Below, one piece after another: positions 28,599 to 38,272 of a DNA stretch of 64,000 nt (position 1 is its first letter; each line of letters starts with the position of its first letter). A program made the translations under genes and the position numbers. This DNA comes from Phycisphaerae bacterium (GTDB taxonomy: Bacteria > Planctomycetota > Phycisphaerae > Phycisphaerales > Phycisphaeraceae). The notes below the pieces were generated by a model, which was given only the letters and a program-made list of their open reading frames with translations, was not told the DNA's origin and searched no databases. The stretch covers positions 62,001 to 126,000 of the forward strand of contig JAUHYI010000001.1 of the NCBI GenBank assembly GCA_030426385.1, read 5' to 3'.

Positions 28599-31500
28599 CT
28601 ACCTCGGATTTATTGACGAGGGCCGACTCGTAACATCAAATTTACTGATGCTACTCATGCCACTGATCACATCTGTTACCTGCATGGTCCAGACTCCAGG
28701 CTTGTCATTAAGCGCCAATGGAATGGCTCCCGAATAGACGCCGTTCTCTGCGAGGATATTGCGGGAATAGTTTGAAACGATACGATTATCCGAATCACGT
28801 ATCTCGATACGCACAACATGATCGGCTAACGGCGAACCATCTTTCGCCTCAACGTTGATGCGAAACGACACAGAATCACCCTGAACAAACACATTTCTGC
28901 CAAACCTGTTGACTTGGATATCAGCCACTCCATAGGGAAGCAGCGCGAAAACTTTTGCCTCGCCGGGTGCAAAGGCGATATCCAATGTATCACGTAAACC
29001 GAGATATTCTCCTTGACGCACATCGTACACATGTACACGCTGAGCCAATGTCACGTGGATCTGTTCTTGACTAGAAATCGCCTGGTGAAATTCCGGCCCA
29101 AACCATACCGACTTCGTTTTTCCCTGCGGCGCCATGTCACGAAGCAAACAAACATAAGTCACTGCCTCACGCTCCCACTCAAATGTTTCGTAGCCAAGCG
29201 GGCGTACGCCATCACGGGACAATCCGACGCGTGGTTCAACCCCGGCAATCTCAAGAATTTCTCGCGTAATATGCTGCAACGCCAGACTCGGCCCCGCAAA
29301 TAGATTCAGATAGATCGCCCTGCCGGTTCCATACTGATTGACCGTGATGGCTGGTGTTTCATTGTCGTAACCAGCAATTATGTCAGCAGTGGTCTGCTTT
29401 ATATTTTCATGGGCCGACGAAGTTATTTCAACCAGCGATCGGTCTGAATGCGACGCCTTCGTTTTGGCAAAAACAACTCTGGCAGGTCTTGTGGTATAGC
29501 CATCGTTAACCCGTTGCAAACCGAACAACCGTTCGAATACTTCACGGCTTGGCATTCGCTTGCCGTCTTCGTTGAACATCGCGGTTCGCATACCCGCGAC
29601 AACGGTTCCGCCAGCTTTTACATAGGCGGCCAACACTTCCAAGGCTTCATCGGATAACGCTAGGCTGCCGGGTAAAATCAGGATGCGATAATCATTGAGC
29701 TTGCCATTCATAATCATGTTTGGCGTGATGAAGTCCGGTTGCAGGCCAGTTTCCTTGATCATGAATTTCACACTGGCCATGGTTTTGGTGAATAGCGCAA
29801 AGGAATTGGAGACGGGCAACTTCTCCATTACCCGGTGATCCCATATCTCCTGACCAACCTTCGCATCACTTTCGATCCATGCCACCTTCATGCTGTTTTG
29901 TGAATACAAAACAGCAACCTGGTTTTTTGCCGGTGTTGCATCATGCAAAATTTTTCCCACGCCATGCGTGAGATCTTGTTGCACATCAACAATCGCCTGA
30001 CTACGACGCGTGTGACGATACGTTCCATCAAAAAGGTCGTAGTTACTACGATGGGACACGCAATCATAAAAATTCATCAAATCCCCGCCATGAAACGCGA
30101 AATACCAGGGATACCACCGGCAGGAATCAATGTCCTCCAGGTAACCCCAATGGGTCTGCATCAATGCCGATGAATTGAAAGATCGATACTCCTTGATCAA
30201 GTCCGGTCGCATGTATTTACCAAAAAAATCTTCATGACGACTGAGTTTTTCATGATCAGACCCGCTAAACGGATTCAGATAAAACGGATTGCTTAGGCTT
30301 ATACGTGCCTTAGGATATTTTTCCAAAATGGCGCCCTTGATCTTCACGTACGCACCGACCCAGACGTCTTCCATAAACGTTCGAAAATCAACCCACTGGG
30401 AATACTCTCCACGCTGCCGAGCATGTTCGGCTGTGACAGGTTCGACCTCTTTCCATGTTTGCAATGCTGTTCCCCACTGGTCATTGAGCCGATCAAGTTG
30501 CTGATATTTTTTTTGGGACCATACACGAAACGCATCTCGACAATGCGGGCCGTAGCACAATTCAACGAGACCATCTTTAACCAGCTCTGCCTCGTCAGCC
30601 ATCGAAATCAGTAACGCACCGCTTTGCAATGATCTTCCTGCACTGCGAACAGCTTTTTGTTGAATTTCAGCGAATGCCTCCGGATCGCTTAAACATGGCT
30701 GCCTCTGCGATTCCGCGACAACACCTTTACGATGATGAAAAGCACTGATCGCGACACCGCTGTCATACCATGGCATGTTGAGCCGAGGAGCATCCTGAAA
30801 TTCTCCTTGCTCGACCACGAAATCGAATCCCATGGTTTGCACCCAGTGTGTGAATACATCGTCGGTATGCGTGCGACGGTAAAAATCACCGTACAAACCC
30901 GCACGAAAATCATCCAGATGCTCATCCCACAACCCTGCCACGTGAATCGGCCATCGCCGACAATCTACCACGCCATCCACAACGCCATCAGCATCACGTA
31001 ATGTCACCACCAACTCATGTCCCAGCGTCACGGAGCGATCGATTGACGGCATAACCACAACCTTGGTTTTCCCTGATTTATCAAGCACGACCAGCTTCGT
31101 TTGTTCCCACACAAGACGGCCGTTGGCATCGACCAAGCACATTTGTACATGTAATGTATTTGGCTTGGGTCGGCTCGAGTCATGTCTGTCATCATGAATA
31201 TGTATGATGCCTTGCAATGATGAACCATCTTGACTTTCCCAATTGTCAAAGGGATTCGGGGTTGCCATACGAATACTGCTATGAACATCCCAGGTTGTTG
31301 TCGCCCAATCCAACGTTTCCTGATCATCATTCGTTAAGAAAATATTGGCAACATGCATGCCGTGCATATTGCGAATTTCAGCAGGCACTTCGATCGTAGC
31401 GGTGGCACTGCCCTCTCCCAAAACTTTAACCGGTATTACCTGAATTTCCTTTTGCGACTCCCCCGCATAGGTCGGCCATTGCACGGTCAGGTTACCGGCA

Positions 31501-33524
31501 GTATCACCGTTAGCAGCAATGGTCACATGAATGCGATCCTGTGATGGCGCCACATTGATATCAGTTATTTTTGCTACCGGTTCACGACCACTAGCAAACA
31601 GGATCAATTTAGCCAGCAATGAATAGTTGTACTCCCACCAATGCGCCAACGAAGTGCGATTGAGACCGACATGTGGAAGCAAACCATCGTAGATACCCGC
31701 CGGACTTCCATAAACAAGTGAAACCACACGCCCCTTTTGATACGTGCTTATTCCCAGACTCTTGATCGCTGGTTCACTCGGATTAACACCTTCAATGTAG
31801 TTGTCGGGAACTGTCGGAAAGTATTCCCACGGCACAAATTTCAAAACCTCCGGTTTCTGGTTCACATCAAGTCGATGGGTGTCGGCAAGCCATGTGAGTC
31901 GTTGTTGTAAAGCAGACCAACCTTTTTCGCCTGCCAGACAAATCATCCCCGTCCCGCTCGCAATATTTTTTTCGAGTATGCGGATCAGCGCCCTATCCTC
32001 GATGTCGCCGCTGGCCAGAATTACATCATAAGGCGTTGTTTCACGTCGTAGCCGAGCATTGATTTGTTGAGCGTCGTAGGAAAAATAGCTTCCCTGGCTA
32101 AGCCACACAAGTTCGTATTCCATATCCAGACGCTGGGCCAATTCCTCCGCGCCTCGTTGTATTCTTGATTCAATAATAACCAATGCCCGAATGGGACCGC
32201 CTGGTAATGATGGTGCCCAAGGGATTGCGTCGATCGATGGCGCGGGCTCGCCAACTGGAATCCGATAGTCTGCCATAGTATCCGTCGGATCTTTAATGCC
32301 GTCATAGGCATCGCTCAAAACATCCAGATTCACATGGCGACAATACACTTCTCCCAAACCGTTACTGTGATGCAAATCGATCGCCAAAAGTCGGTGCGCG
32401 TTTGGCGGAAATGTAATCGTGTATGGCGTACGGGTAAAACGATCCGCTAACGCTTGATCCCAGAACATCGGGAATTCAGAAACCTGACCATCTTCGGTTT
32501 CATAACGAGCAATCATGCCCAGTGTCGCACCTTGTGTGCCTTTGGCATCCACCGATACTTGAACCCGTGCCCCTTGCAACGGAAAATCATTCATTGCCTG
32601 GCTCGCAATCAGCCCACGGCGATCGCTACGTACGATATACACATCAGACAAATAAACTTCGGCTTGACGTGTGGCATGGGGACTTAGTTTCCAGGCATAG
32701 GTAGAATCGCCGTCATCCAATGGTTTAAAACCAGGCGTTAGCGGCTTGCGCACATTTGTCACCTGGCGAAGTTCATTCGGTATGGTTTTGTTGAAAAATC
32801 GCAACAATGAAAAATCACGAGGCGTATGGAAAGACGAACCGCCAAGTGTCGACCATGTACTAAACGCTACCGGTTGATCAAGGTGTCGATGTTCACGGGC
32901 TACGTTAAACGTCCAAGTGTCGCCGCTCTGAGGTGAGCGTTTCTCTAATTCCGAAAAAGGTATTGCGGCTTCGAGCACCCAACGATCATCGTAGCGCCGG
33001 GTCGCCACCGTAATTTTTGAATCCCATGTCCGATCGTTATCGCGGGCATCGTAATAATTGCCTAAGGCATTGATGACGTAATGTGTATATCCATCATCCT
33101 TGATCCCATTGGTCCCGTTGGCATCACTGGCACCATTGGTATCGCTACCCAAAAAAATTTCCACACAATCACTGTCAAACACAGGTCCATCGCGATTGGT
33201 TGGTTTAGCGATGATTTCATTTTGACCCGAACTGAAACATTCGACCGCGACATACAGAAACGCGGCATCGTAGGCAAAACGAGCCTGCGTCTGTCGAGTG
33301 GCAAGCTGGTAACCTCCGGTACCAAGCTGTGAAAATCCTCTAGCCGACGCGGTCGCTTGCCAACAAGCATCATCAAGTATTGCATCCAAGACCGGCACTT
33401 CATTCGTCTGCATACAAGCAAGCGCATTTACCTGACGCGCGTCAACCCGCTCGATCCCTGACCCAACAAATACAACGGCGTAACATCCCAACACAATCAA
33501 ATACAATCCAATCCTGTGATACAT
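28599..33524 (-). CDS. Giant secreted GH42-like beta-galactosidase-type protein with N-terminal CBM9
   Basis: A 1641-residue protein with SD AAGGAAG and a signal peptide (MYHRIGLYLIVLGCYAVVFV). Residues about 30-245 are a CBM9-like module (VPVLDAILDDACWQATA, AFLYVAVECFSSG, DSDCVEIFLGSD). A ThuA/GATase-like region follows (about 440-660). After Ig-like segments a GH42-like barrel begins near 880 (GLYGDFYRRTHTDDVFTHWV), with LISMADEAELV in the acid/base place (Asp-Glu instead of Asn-Glu) and LNDQWGTALQTWKEVEP, a GH42/GH14-type hallmark. A trimerisation-like domain (LNDYRILILPGSLALSDEAL) and two C-terminal beta sandwiches close the protein. It probably hydrolyses beta-linked glycans outside the cytoplasm. 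The architecture partly parallels the protein at 1211-7186. Confidence 0.82.
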   Translation of the reverse strand: MYHRIGLYLIVLGCYAVVFVGSGIERVDARQVNALACMQTNEVPVLDAILDDACWQATASARGFSQLGTGGYQLATRQTQARFAYDAAFLYVAVECFSSGQNEIIAKPTNRDGPVFDSDCVEIFLGSDTNGASDANGTNGIKDDGYTHYVINALGNYYDARDNDRTWDSKITVATRRYDDRWVLEAAIPFSELEKRSPQSGDTWTFNVAREHRHLDQPVAFSTWSTLGGSSFHTPRDFSLLRFFNKTIPNELRQVTNVRKPLTPGFKPLDDGDSTYAWKLSPHATRQAEVYLSDVYIVRSDRRGLIASQAMNDFPLQGARVQVSVDAKGTQGATLGMIARYETEDGQVSEFPMFWDQALADRFTRTPYTITFPPNAHRLLAIDLHHSNGLGEVYCRHVNLDVLSDAYDGIKDPTDTMADYRIPVGEPAPSIDAIPWAPSLPGGPIRALVIIESRIQRGAEELAQRLDMEYELVWLSQGSYFSYDAQQINARLRRETTPYDVILASGDIEDRALIRILEKNIASGTGMICLAGEKGWSALQQRLTWLADTHRLDVNQKPEVLKFVPWEYFPTVPDNYIEGVNPSEPAIKSLGISTYQKGRVVSLVYGSPAGIYDGLLPHVGLNRTSLAHWWEYNYSLLAKLILFASGREPVAKITDINVAPSQDRIHVTIAANGDTAGNLTVQWPTYAGESQKEIQVIPVKVLGEGSATATIEVPAEIRNMHGMHVANIFLTNDDQETLDWATTTWDVHSSIRMATPNPFDNWESQDGSSLQGIIHIHDDRHDSSRPKPNTLHVQMCLVDANGRLVWEQTKLVVLDKSGKTKVVVMPSIDRSVTLGHELVVTLRDADGVVDGVVDCRRWPIHVAGLWDEHLDDFRAGLYGDFYRRTHTDDVFTHWVQTMGFDFVVEQGEFQDAPRLNMPWYDSGVAISAFHHRKGVVAESQRQPCLSDPEAFAEIQQKAVRSAGRSLQSGALLISMADEAELVKDGLVELCYGPHCRDAFRVWSQKKYQQLDRLNDQWGTALQTWKEVEPVTAEHARQRGEYSQWVDFRTFMEDVWVGAYVKIKGAILEKYPKARISLSNPFYLNPFSGSDHEKLSRHEDFFGKYMRPDLIKEYRSFNSSALMQTHWGYLEDIDSCRWYPWYFAFHGGDLMNFYDCVSHRSNYDLFDGTYRHTRRSQAIVDVQQDLTHGVGKILHDATPAKNQVAVLYSQNSMKVAWIESDAKVGQEIWDHRVMEKLPVSNSFALFTKTMASVKFMIKETGLQPDFITPNMIMNGKLNDYRILILPGSLALSDEALEVLAAYVKAGGTVVAGMRTAMFNEDGKRMPSREVFERLFGLQRVNDGYTTRPARVVFAKTKASHSDRSLVEITSSAHENIKQTTADIIAGYDNETPAITVNQYGTGRAIYLNLFAGPSLALQHITREILEIAGVEPRVGLSRDGVRPLGYETFEWEREAVTYVCLLRDMAPQGKTKSVWFGPEFHQAISSQEQIHVTLAQRVHVYDVRQGEYLGLRDTLDIAFAPGEAKVFALLPYGVADIQVNRFGRNVFVQGDSVSFRINVEAKDGSPLADHVVRIEIRDSDNRIVSNYSRNILAENGVYSGAIPLALNDKPGVWTMQVTDVISGMSSISKFDVTSRPSSINPR

Positions 33525-33625
33525 CAGCTATCTTCCTTTTATGATGTAGACCGCAACCTTCAAAGTATTGAAGGATTGATACATGATGGATTGCAGTCGA
33601 AGGTTCTTTTTATGGCTGCCAATCA

Positions 33626-35056
33626 TCACGGTGATATCGAATCACCCGCTTTGAAAGCGTACAGGTGCGCCTGATGGATCTGAAATGCGATTTGAATTTC
33701 ACGGCCAGCAAATTTCTTGGCTGACTGGCCTTGTTGCCATGCGACCGGCGCATAACATATTCCGCGCTTTGAAAAACTCGTCGCATCCAACGGCTGACAG
33801 TCGTCGAAGGAAAATCCAGGTAACGTTGTACCTTGCCCATCGCGCAGTGCCACTCGAATACGACCATCTGTCAGATGTGCAGGCCGTCCCAAACTGTCAC
33901 GCTGGGTTTCAAAATTGACGAACAGATCCGCATCAGACCAGGCGATGGGCTTTGTCACCACACGGGTACGATCACCTTCACCATACAGGGAACAAAATCC
34001 ATCTTGGCGTAAGGTTGCCAATCCGATGGCACCGTGGTTGTGCGGATAGGCCACACCGTGGGCACCACTGCGCCCGGAATAATAGAACCACAATTCACCA
34101 CCCACGCGAATGGGCGCATTGGATGTCAGGTTTATCCATGTATCGTCCCACGATCCGGGTGCTCCCCATTCAATAAAGCGCGGCCGCGTTCTAGCACGGT
34201 GCCAACATGATGCATCATCACTCCATATTATTTCACTGTCGACTTTATCAGGACAAGCATGCATGCGCTCCAATGACCCCAACATTTGCCCCGCGTATGG
34301 AAAGCATGTCGCCGAGTAGCACTCCATTCGCATTGGATCATCCATATCCGCCTGCAACACGATTTTCGGCGACGACCAGTGGATCAAATCTTCACTTTCA
34401 ATCAACGACACCACACGACCTTTGCCATATGACAAATAGTTCGGCTCGCGCACCATGACGATAAATTTGCCGTGATGTTTATACGACATGGCATTGAATC
34501 GATCGCCATATCCTGGCAACACGCACCCCAGCGTTTCCCAGTGAACCCCATCGCTCGATCGTGCCGCATAGTATCCACGTGTTGAATTTTTCGAAGTACT
34601 GTCAGTTGGATCGCCACTGTCCCAATACATCGCTTTAAGTGGCCACTGCAAATCATCCGGATCGTCAATCACGGAAATGTTATCGATCGCCCCACCATTG
34701 GGCTCTTCACACGAAACCAAAACCACATTGTTGTTTGTGTTGCCGTTGAACGCATGGAGATGTAGATCAGGCTTGTCCCAATGAATGCCGTCGTCACTGT
34801 GGGCATAACAAACACGAGATGGAATCGATCTGGTCCAAGTGGTATACCACATCGACCACTTCCCGTTGCGTCGCAGAACCGTGCCGTAAGCCACTGGACA
34901 GTTGTATTCCCAAGGCCGATCTGCCACAAGAATGGGTTGTGGGTATTTTCTTGCTTGATGCCAGAAACGGGTCACCAAAGCGCTATCCTGAACCCAACGA
35001 TCGTCGAGAAACAGATAGGCCTGTGAACAGTCGTGATCTTCTACCGAATGCGTCAT
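33626..35056 (-). CDS. Five-bladed propeller glycosidase-like protein (GH32/GH43 superfamily)
   Basis: A 476-residue protein. The N-terminal 330 residues show glycosidase propeller blades: LRRNGKWSMWYTTWTRSIPS, VCYAHSDDGIHWDKPDLHLH, GYYAARSSDGVHWETLGCVL and LWFYYSGRSGAHG. The last 110 residues form a beta-sandwich tail like that of GH32 and related enzymes (GQGTTLPGFSFDDCQPLDAT). No signal peptide is seen. It lies between the prepilin-type gene (107 bp upstream) and the GH42-like giant (about 100 bp downstream) in locus B. It probably processes oligosaccharides. Catalytic residues were not verified and the family is uncertain. Confidence 0.75.
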   Translation of the reverse strand: MTHSVEDHDCSQAYLFLDDRWVQDSALVTRFWHQARKYPQPILVADRPWEYNCPVAYGTVLRRNGKWSMWYTTWTRSIPSRVCYAHSDDGIHWDKPDLHLHAFNGNTNNNVVLVSCEEPNGGAIDNISVIDDPDDLQWPLKAMYWDSGDPTDSTSKNSTRGYYAARSSDGVHWETLGCVLPGYGDRFNAMSYKHHGKFIVMVREPNYLSYGKGRVVSLIESEDLIHWSSPKIVLQADMDDPMRMECYSATCFPYAGQMLGSLERMHACPDKVDSEIIWSDDASCWHRARTRPRFIEWGAPGSWDDTWINLTSNAPIRVGGELWFYYSGRSGAHGVAYPHNHGAIGLATLRQDGFCSLYGEGDRTRVVTKPIAWSDADLFVNFETQRDSLGRPAHLTDGRIRVALRDGQGTTLPGFSFDDCQPLDATSFSKRGICYAPVAWQQGQSAKKFAGREIQIAFQIHQAHLYAFKAGDSISP

Positions 35057-35163
35057 GATCTAGTTACTTTACTCTCAGCCCACATCAACACTTGTTTCAT
35101 AGGCCGACGATGTTCGGCAAAACCGGCGGCCACCAGCGAGGGATTAGCATTGCACGTCAAGCA

Positions 35164-35838
35164 TCACGGCAAAAAATTACTATCCGACATATCACCTTGC
35201 CTGCCCGCAGCCACATGCCCATCCGCAAAGAGAAAATAGCCTGAATCGTGGTGCGGATAGGTCGTCGCAATCGACCAGTAATTGCTGGTGGACGACACCC
35301 AGAAATCGTCCCAAATCTCAACGAACGTCACAATCCGACTTAAACCTCGAACACGTTCGCTCTGTAAGTATTCGCCACCAAGCCCAATCAGGCCGCCCAA
35401 CTCCGCATTCCAAGCATAGTCCATGTGATAATTGTTCGGCGGCAAATTAACGTAGCCATCGTCATTCATCGGACAGTCAAGAATGTTGCCCGGATCCCGC
35501 ACGCCGCGCGGTTCTGCGACGCCGCGCATCTGTAGATAATTACGCGCAAAATACGATTGATTCACATCGCCCGAATACCAGGGATTAGTGCCATCATAGG
35601 CCACAATAAAATAGCCATCATAGTCATGCGTGTATTGCATCAATCCTATGCCAATCTGTTTGAGATTGGTCGCACACTGTGTCCCCTTGGCCGAATCTCG
35701 AGCGGCACCCAGCGCCGGCAGCAACAGCGCCACCATCACCGCGATGATTGATATTACGACTAACAATTCGATCAGCGTGAAGCCTTGATCTCTCATGCGA
35801 ATCAGAAGCCGACCACCACCATGATGACGATGCGTCAT
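35164..35838 (-). CDS. Prepilin-type N-terminal cleavage/methylation protein with H-X9-DG, locus B
   Basis: About 224 residues from the ATG at 35838, which has an AAGG/GAGG element just upstream. ATGs at 35796 and 35901 are alternatives, since the leader MRDQG/F could also start at 35796. The signal [20 protein letters not shown] has the Gly before and the Glu at +5. The C-terminal part contains [17 protein letters not shown], an intact H-X9-DG, and a Cys pair. This is the planctomycete pseudopilin type, second of three in the window. It follows the PEP-CTERM gene of locus B by 180 bp and precedes a propeller glycosidase, the same order as in locus A. Confidence 0.9.
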   Translation of the reverse strand: MTHRHHGGGRLLIRMRDQGFTLIELLVVISIIAVMVALLLPALGAARDSAKGTQCATNLKQIGIGLMQYTHDYDGYFIVAYDGTNPWYSGDVNQSYFARNYLQMRGVAEPRGVRDPGNILDCPMNDDGYVNLPPNNYHMDYAWNAELGGLIGLGGEYLQSERVRGLSRIVTFVEIWDDFWVSSTSNYWSIATTYPHHDSGYFLFADGHVAAGRQGDMSDSNFLP

Positions 35839-36018
35839 ACGCCTCGCCTTTGGTGTCGAGACCAGACACCCCCTGGGCAACGATATTCGAAACTGTTTCA
35901 TCGTTATGCCATTCACTTGTTAATGCTTACGCTATTTCGTATCGGCCATGCCCAATGCATCGTCGCCACCTTGTTGTGCCGTGCCTTCTGCATGATGACA
36001 ATCAAAAGGCAACAAAAC

Positions 36019-36891
36019 TCACCGCACATTAGACTTCCGGCGAAGCAATAACAGGCCACCAGCCGCAAGTAGACTCAATGCCGACGGCTCAGGCACATTG
36101 GTATTGGTGGTCACCGAAATATTGTCCAACCGCAAATCAATCCCCCAAGTCTGCCTGAATCCAATCTCATTAAACGTCAGCGTGTTGATGTTCGAATCAA
36201 GCCCCGTCACAATTTCAGTACCATCCAAACTGATCGCGATGCGCATTTGCGTTGGGTTTTCATGGGTAATGGTCAACTCATAGGTATGCGGCAAGTTTTC
36301 CAGATCGTCCACCAACGCTGCTGCGACATATTCCATCCCAGCGCCGGAGGCTAATGCTTCGCCACCCGATCCGTCTTTAGTTGAGGCATATCCATCCGGC
36401 TGAATCAATCCCCAATAGCCAATATCATCTGCCGTGCGCGACAGTTGACCGTCGGCTTCAACCACGAGTGTATTGCTGTTAAATAATCCGAAACGTAAAT
36501 CAACATCGGGCGTATCATTGACTACCCATCGCATATCAAATGTCAGCTTCACCCAATCACCAACATTAGCAAGCGTCACACCACTAAAGTTAGCAATCAT
36601 GCGCGGCCCGCCACCCTCTAACACCATGGTTCGGTCCGCACCGATGCCTTCGACAGCGTTGTCGTTAACGTGAGACACTGATCCCGTACCCACGTTCCAC
36701 CAAGCCACGTCAAGCGGATCAGCAGCATCATCAGCACGTGTAGCCGTGCCAACAGGATTGTCGAATGTGTCTTGAACAATCGTCGCCGCTTCAACTGAGC
36801 CCGATGCCATCACAACAATCAATACACCAGCCATCGCGATCATCATCCGAAATTTTTCGGCGTTTGTGACATCACAAAAAAGATTACGCAT
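36019..36891 (-). CDS. PEP-CTERM sorted concanavalin-like protein of locus B
   Basis: A 290-residue protein. The ATG at 36891 has a strong AAGGAGA SD, and the signal peptide hydrophobic core is MMIAMAGVLIVVMASGSVEA. The body looks like a jelly-roll carbohydrate-binding or concanavalin-like domain (VGDWVKLTFDMRWVVNDTPD, DLRFGLFNSNTLVVEADGQL, LRLDNISVTT). The C-terminus is VPEPSALSLLAAGGLLLLRR, a PEP-CTERM exosortase signal. It is 111 bp downstream of the GntR-type regulator, and that gap holds a 21-bp palindrome. It is the counterpart of the PEP-CTERM genes at 20638 and 55949, though the sequences are only loosely alike outside the sorting signal. Confidence 0.93.
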   Translation of the reverse strand: MRNLFCDVTNAEKFRMMIAMAGVLIVVMASGSVEAATIVQDTFDNPVGTATRADDAADPLDVAWWNVGTGSVSHVNDNAVEGIGADRTMVLEGGGPRMIANFSGVTLANVGDWVKLTFDMRWVVNDTPDVDLRFGLFNSNTLVVEADGQLSRTADDIGYWGLIQPDGYASTKDGSGGEALASGAGMEYVAAALVDDLENLPHTYELTITHENPTQMRIAISLDGTEIVTGLDSNINTLTFNEIGFRQTWGIDLRLDNISVTTNTNVPEPSALSLLAAGGLLLLRRKSNVR

Positions 36892-36932
36892 TACAATTCT
36901 CCTTCTCAGATAGGTGTTTTTCACGCTGTGAT

Positions 36933-36953
36933 AAACTTCCAACATGGAAGTTT
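36933..36953. promoter_or_regulatory. 21-bp palindrome between the locus B regulator and the PEP-CTERM gene
   Basis: Arms AAACTTCCA and TGGAAGTTT are perfect complements around ACA. The centre lies about 52 bp upstream of the PEP-CTERM ATG. It may be an operator or an attenuator hairpin. On the - strand no long T-tract follows, so a plain terminator is less likely. Confidence 0.5.
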
Positions 36954-37002
36954 TCTTCTATATTTTCGCACGCATTGCCAGTACGACTGACAGTGCACTT
37001 CA

Positions 37003-38115
37003 TCACGCGTTCGGCCAGGGAACAGGCGCAGCTACCGAGCTGCGATCGATATAAGTCAATGCAAGCAAATGCTGAACGCAATAGAACGGATCACAAATGG
37101 TTGCCAACAGGTGATCAAGTAGTGCTTCGCCCAGTGCTTTATAAGGCACTACAAAACCTGACAAATCACCACTCGTTTCATTGAGATAACCTGTCGTAAT
37201 CAGCGAAATATGCTTTGCGATTTCCAAGCCCCGACGCGCCATCACCTCGCACATTTTTTCGGCAATCCCCAATCCCCAACAAAACACCGCAGACGGCGGA
37301 TCATCCATGGACAGTAAACTTTCAACCGCTATTTCGGCAGCTTCTCCAAAATCAGGCGCTACACAATTCGCATCGACGTGTCGCCAATAGTGGTTGACGT
37401 TGTAAACCAATCCGTGCTGCTGAACCGCATCGATAAATTCGCGTTTCATCATGTCGAAATAGCCCGGCACCGTGCCGCGGGAACTGATCACACCGATGCG
37501 TTGATGGCCCGCTTGCGCAAAAGCATCAACCGCACGCCGTAACATGTCGGCATTATCGAAATCAACAAAATTGATCGGCGTAGGTGGCACCGGCTGATGG
37601 GCGAGCATGATAGGAAACCCAGCACGCCGCAATTGCAACGCCGAAGTATGCCAATCAATGCCAATCAAAATCAACCCACCCAACCCCAACGAACGACAAT
37701 CGTCCAAATCAAAACCCGGCTTGTCATCCATGGCTGGCATCAAAGTCACGGGCAACTGCTTCTCACGCGCACTTTGCCATACGCCATCCATAATGGCCTG
37801 AGCCATGACTGCATCGACACCGCTCTGCATAATTTCTTCTTGACTGGGCACGACGTTACCCGCGATACCGATCAACGCACGCTTTTTCCGGACCGCAACA
37901 GAATGATTCACCTCACCCACATACACCCCCTTGCTGGGCACGATATGGACCAGGCCTTTTTCTTCCAGATTACGAACCGCAATGGAAACCGTGGCTGGCG
38001 AAACCCCATAAATATCAGCCAACGTATTGCGAGAAGGCATAGCCTCGCCAGGCCGCCACTCGCCGTCTCGCACGCGCTTTTCCAGATCGTTATACAGGTG
38101 TTTTATTTTGGCCAC
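37003..38115 (-). CDS. GntR-type HTH regulator with LacI/GalR-like ligand domain, locus B
   Basis: A 370-residue regulator. The winged helix occupies residues 1-68 (LYNDLEKRVRDGEWRPGEAM, PSRNTLADIYGVSPATVSIA, NLEEKGLVHIVPSKGVYVGE). The effector domain follows (ALIGIAGNVVPSQEEIMQSG, LGGLILIGIDWHTSALQLRR, AGHQRIGVISSRGTVPGYFD). It is divergent from a Gfo/Idh/MocA gene and upstream of the locus B PEP-CTERM gene. A consensus promoter (38148-38176) has a TTATCCGGATAA palindrome over its -10, and the divergent gene has the same palindrome, so autorepression and control of both sides are likely. The ligand is unknown. Confidence 0.93.
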   Translation of the reverse strand: MAKIKHLYNDLEKRVRDGEWRPGEAMPSRNTLADIYGVSPATVSIAVRNLEEKGLVHIVPSKGVYVGEVNHSVAVRKKRALIGIAGNVVPSQEEIMQSGVDAVMAQAIMDGVWQSAREKQLPVTLMPAMDDKPGFDLDDCRSLGLGGLILIGIDWHTSALQLRRAGFPIMLAHQPVPPTPINFVDFDNADMLRRAVDAFAQAGHQRIGVISSRGTVPGYFDMMKREFIDAVQQHGLVYNVNHYWRHVDANCVAPDFGEAAEIAVESLLSMDDPPSAVFCWGLGIAEKMCEVMARRGLEIAKHISLITTGYLNETSGDLSGFVVPYKALGEALLDHLLATICDPFYCVQHLLALTYIDRSSVAAPVPWPNA

Positions 38116-38139
38116 GCACAGTTCTCGCTTGACAAGTTG

Positions 38140-38151
38140 TTATCCGGATAA
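38140..38151. promoter_or_regulatory. Palindromic operator candidate TTATCCGGATAA (regulator side)
   Basis: A perfect 12-bp palindrome 25 bp upstream of the regulator ATG, overlapping the -10 hexamer and predicted start site of its promoter. It is identical to the copy at 38250-38261, with centres 110 bp apart. Confidence 0.75.
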
Positions 38152-38176
38152 TATCATGATACACCAATCGTGTCAA
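38148..38176 (-). promoter_or_regulatory. Sigma-70-type promoter of the locus B regulator
   Basis: On the - strand TTGACA (38176-38171), 17-bp spacer, TATTAT (38153-38148): a perfect -35 and spacing with a 5/6 -10. The predicted start is near 38141, inside the operator palindrome. Confidence 0.75.
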
Positions 38177-38248
38177 TCTGTATTTATTATTTATTTAGCC
38201 TATTTATCTGACATAATAAACGGCGACCCTCCGCGCAAAAGATATTTT

Positions 38249-38262
38249 ATTATCCGGATAAT
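38249..38262. promoter_or_regulatory. Palindromic operator candidate ATTATCCGGATAAT (oxidoreductase side)
   Basis: A perfect 14-bp palindrome containing the same 12-bp core as 38140-38151. It lies 10 bp upstream of the ATG at 38273, next to the SD GAGGTG, and contains most of a TATTAT that could be the -10 of the + strand gene. Repressor binding here would block initiation. Confidence 0.75.
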
Positions 38263-38272
38263 CGAGGTGTGT

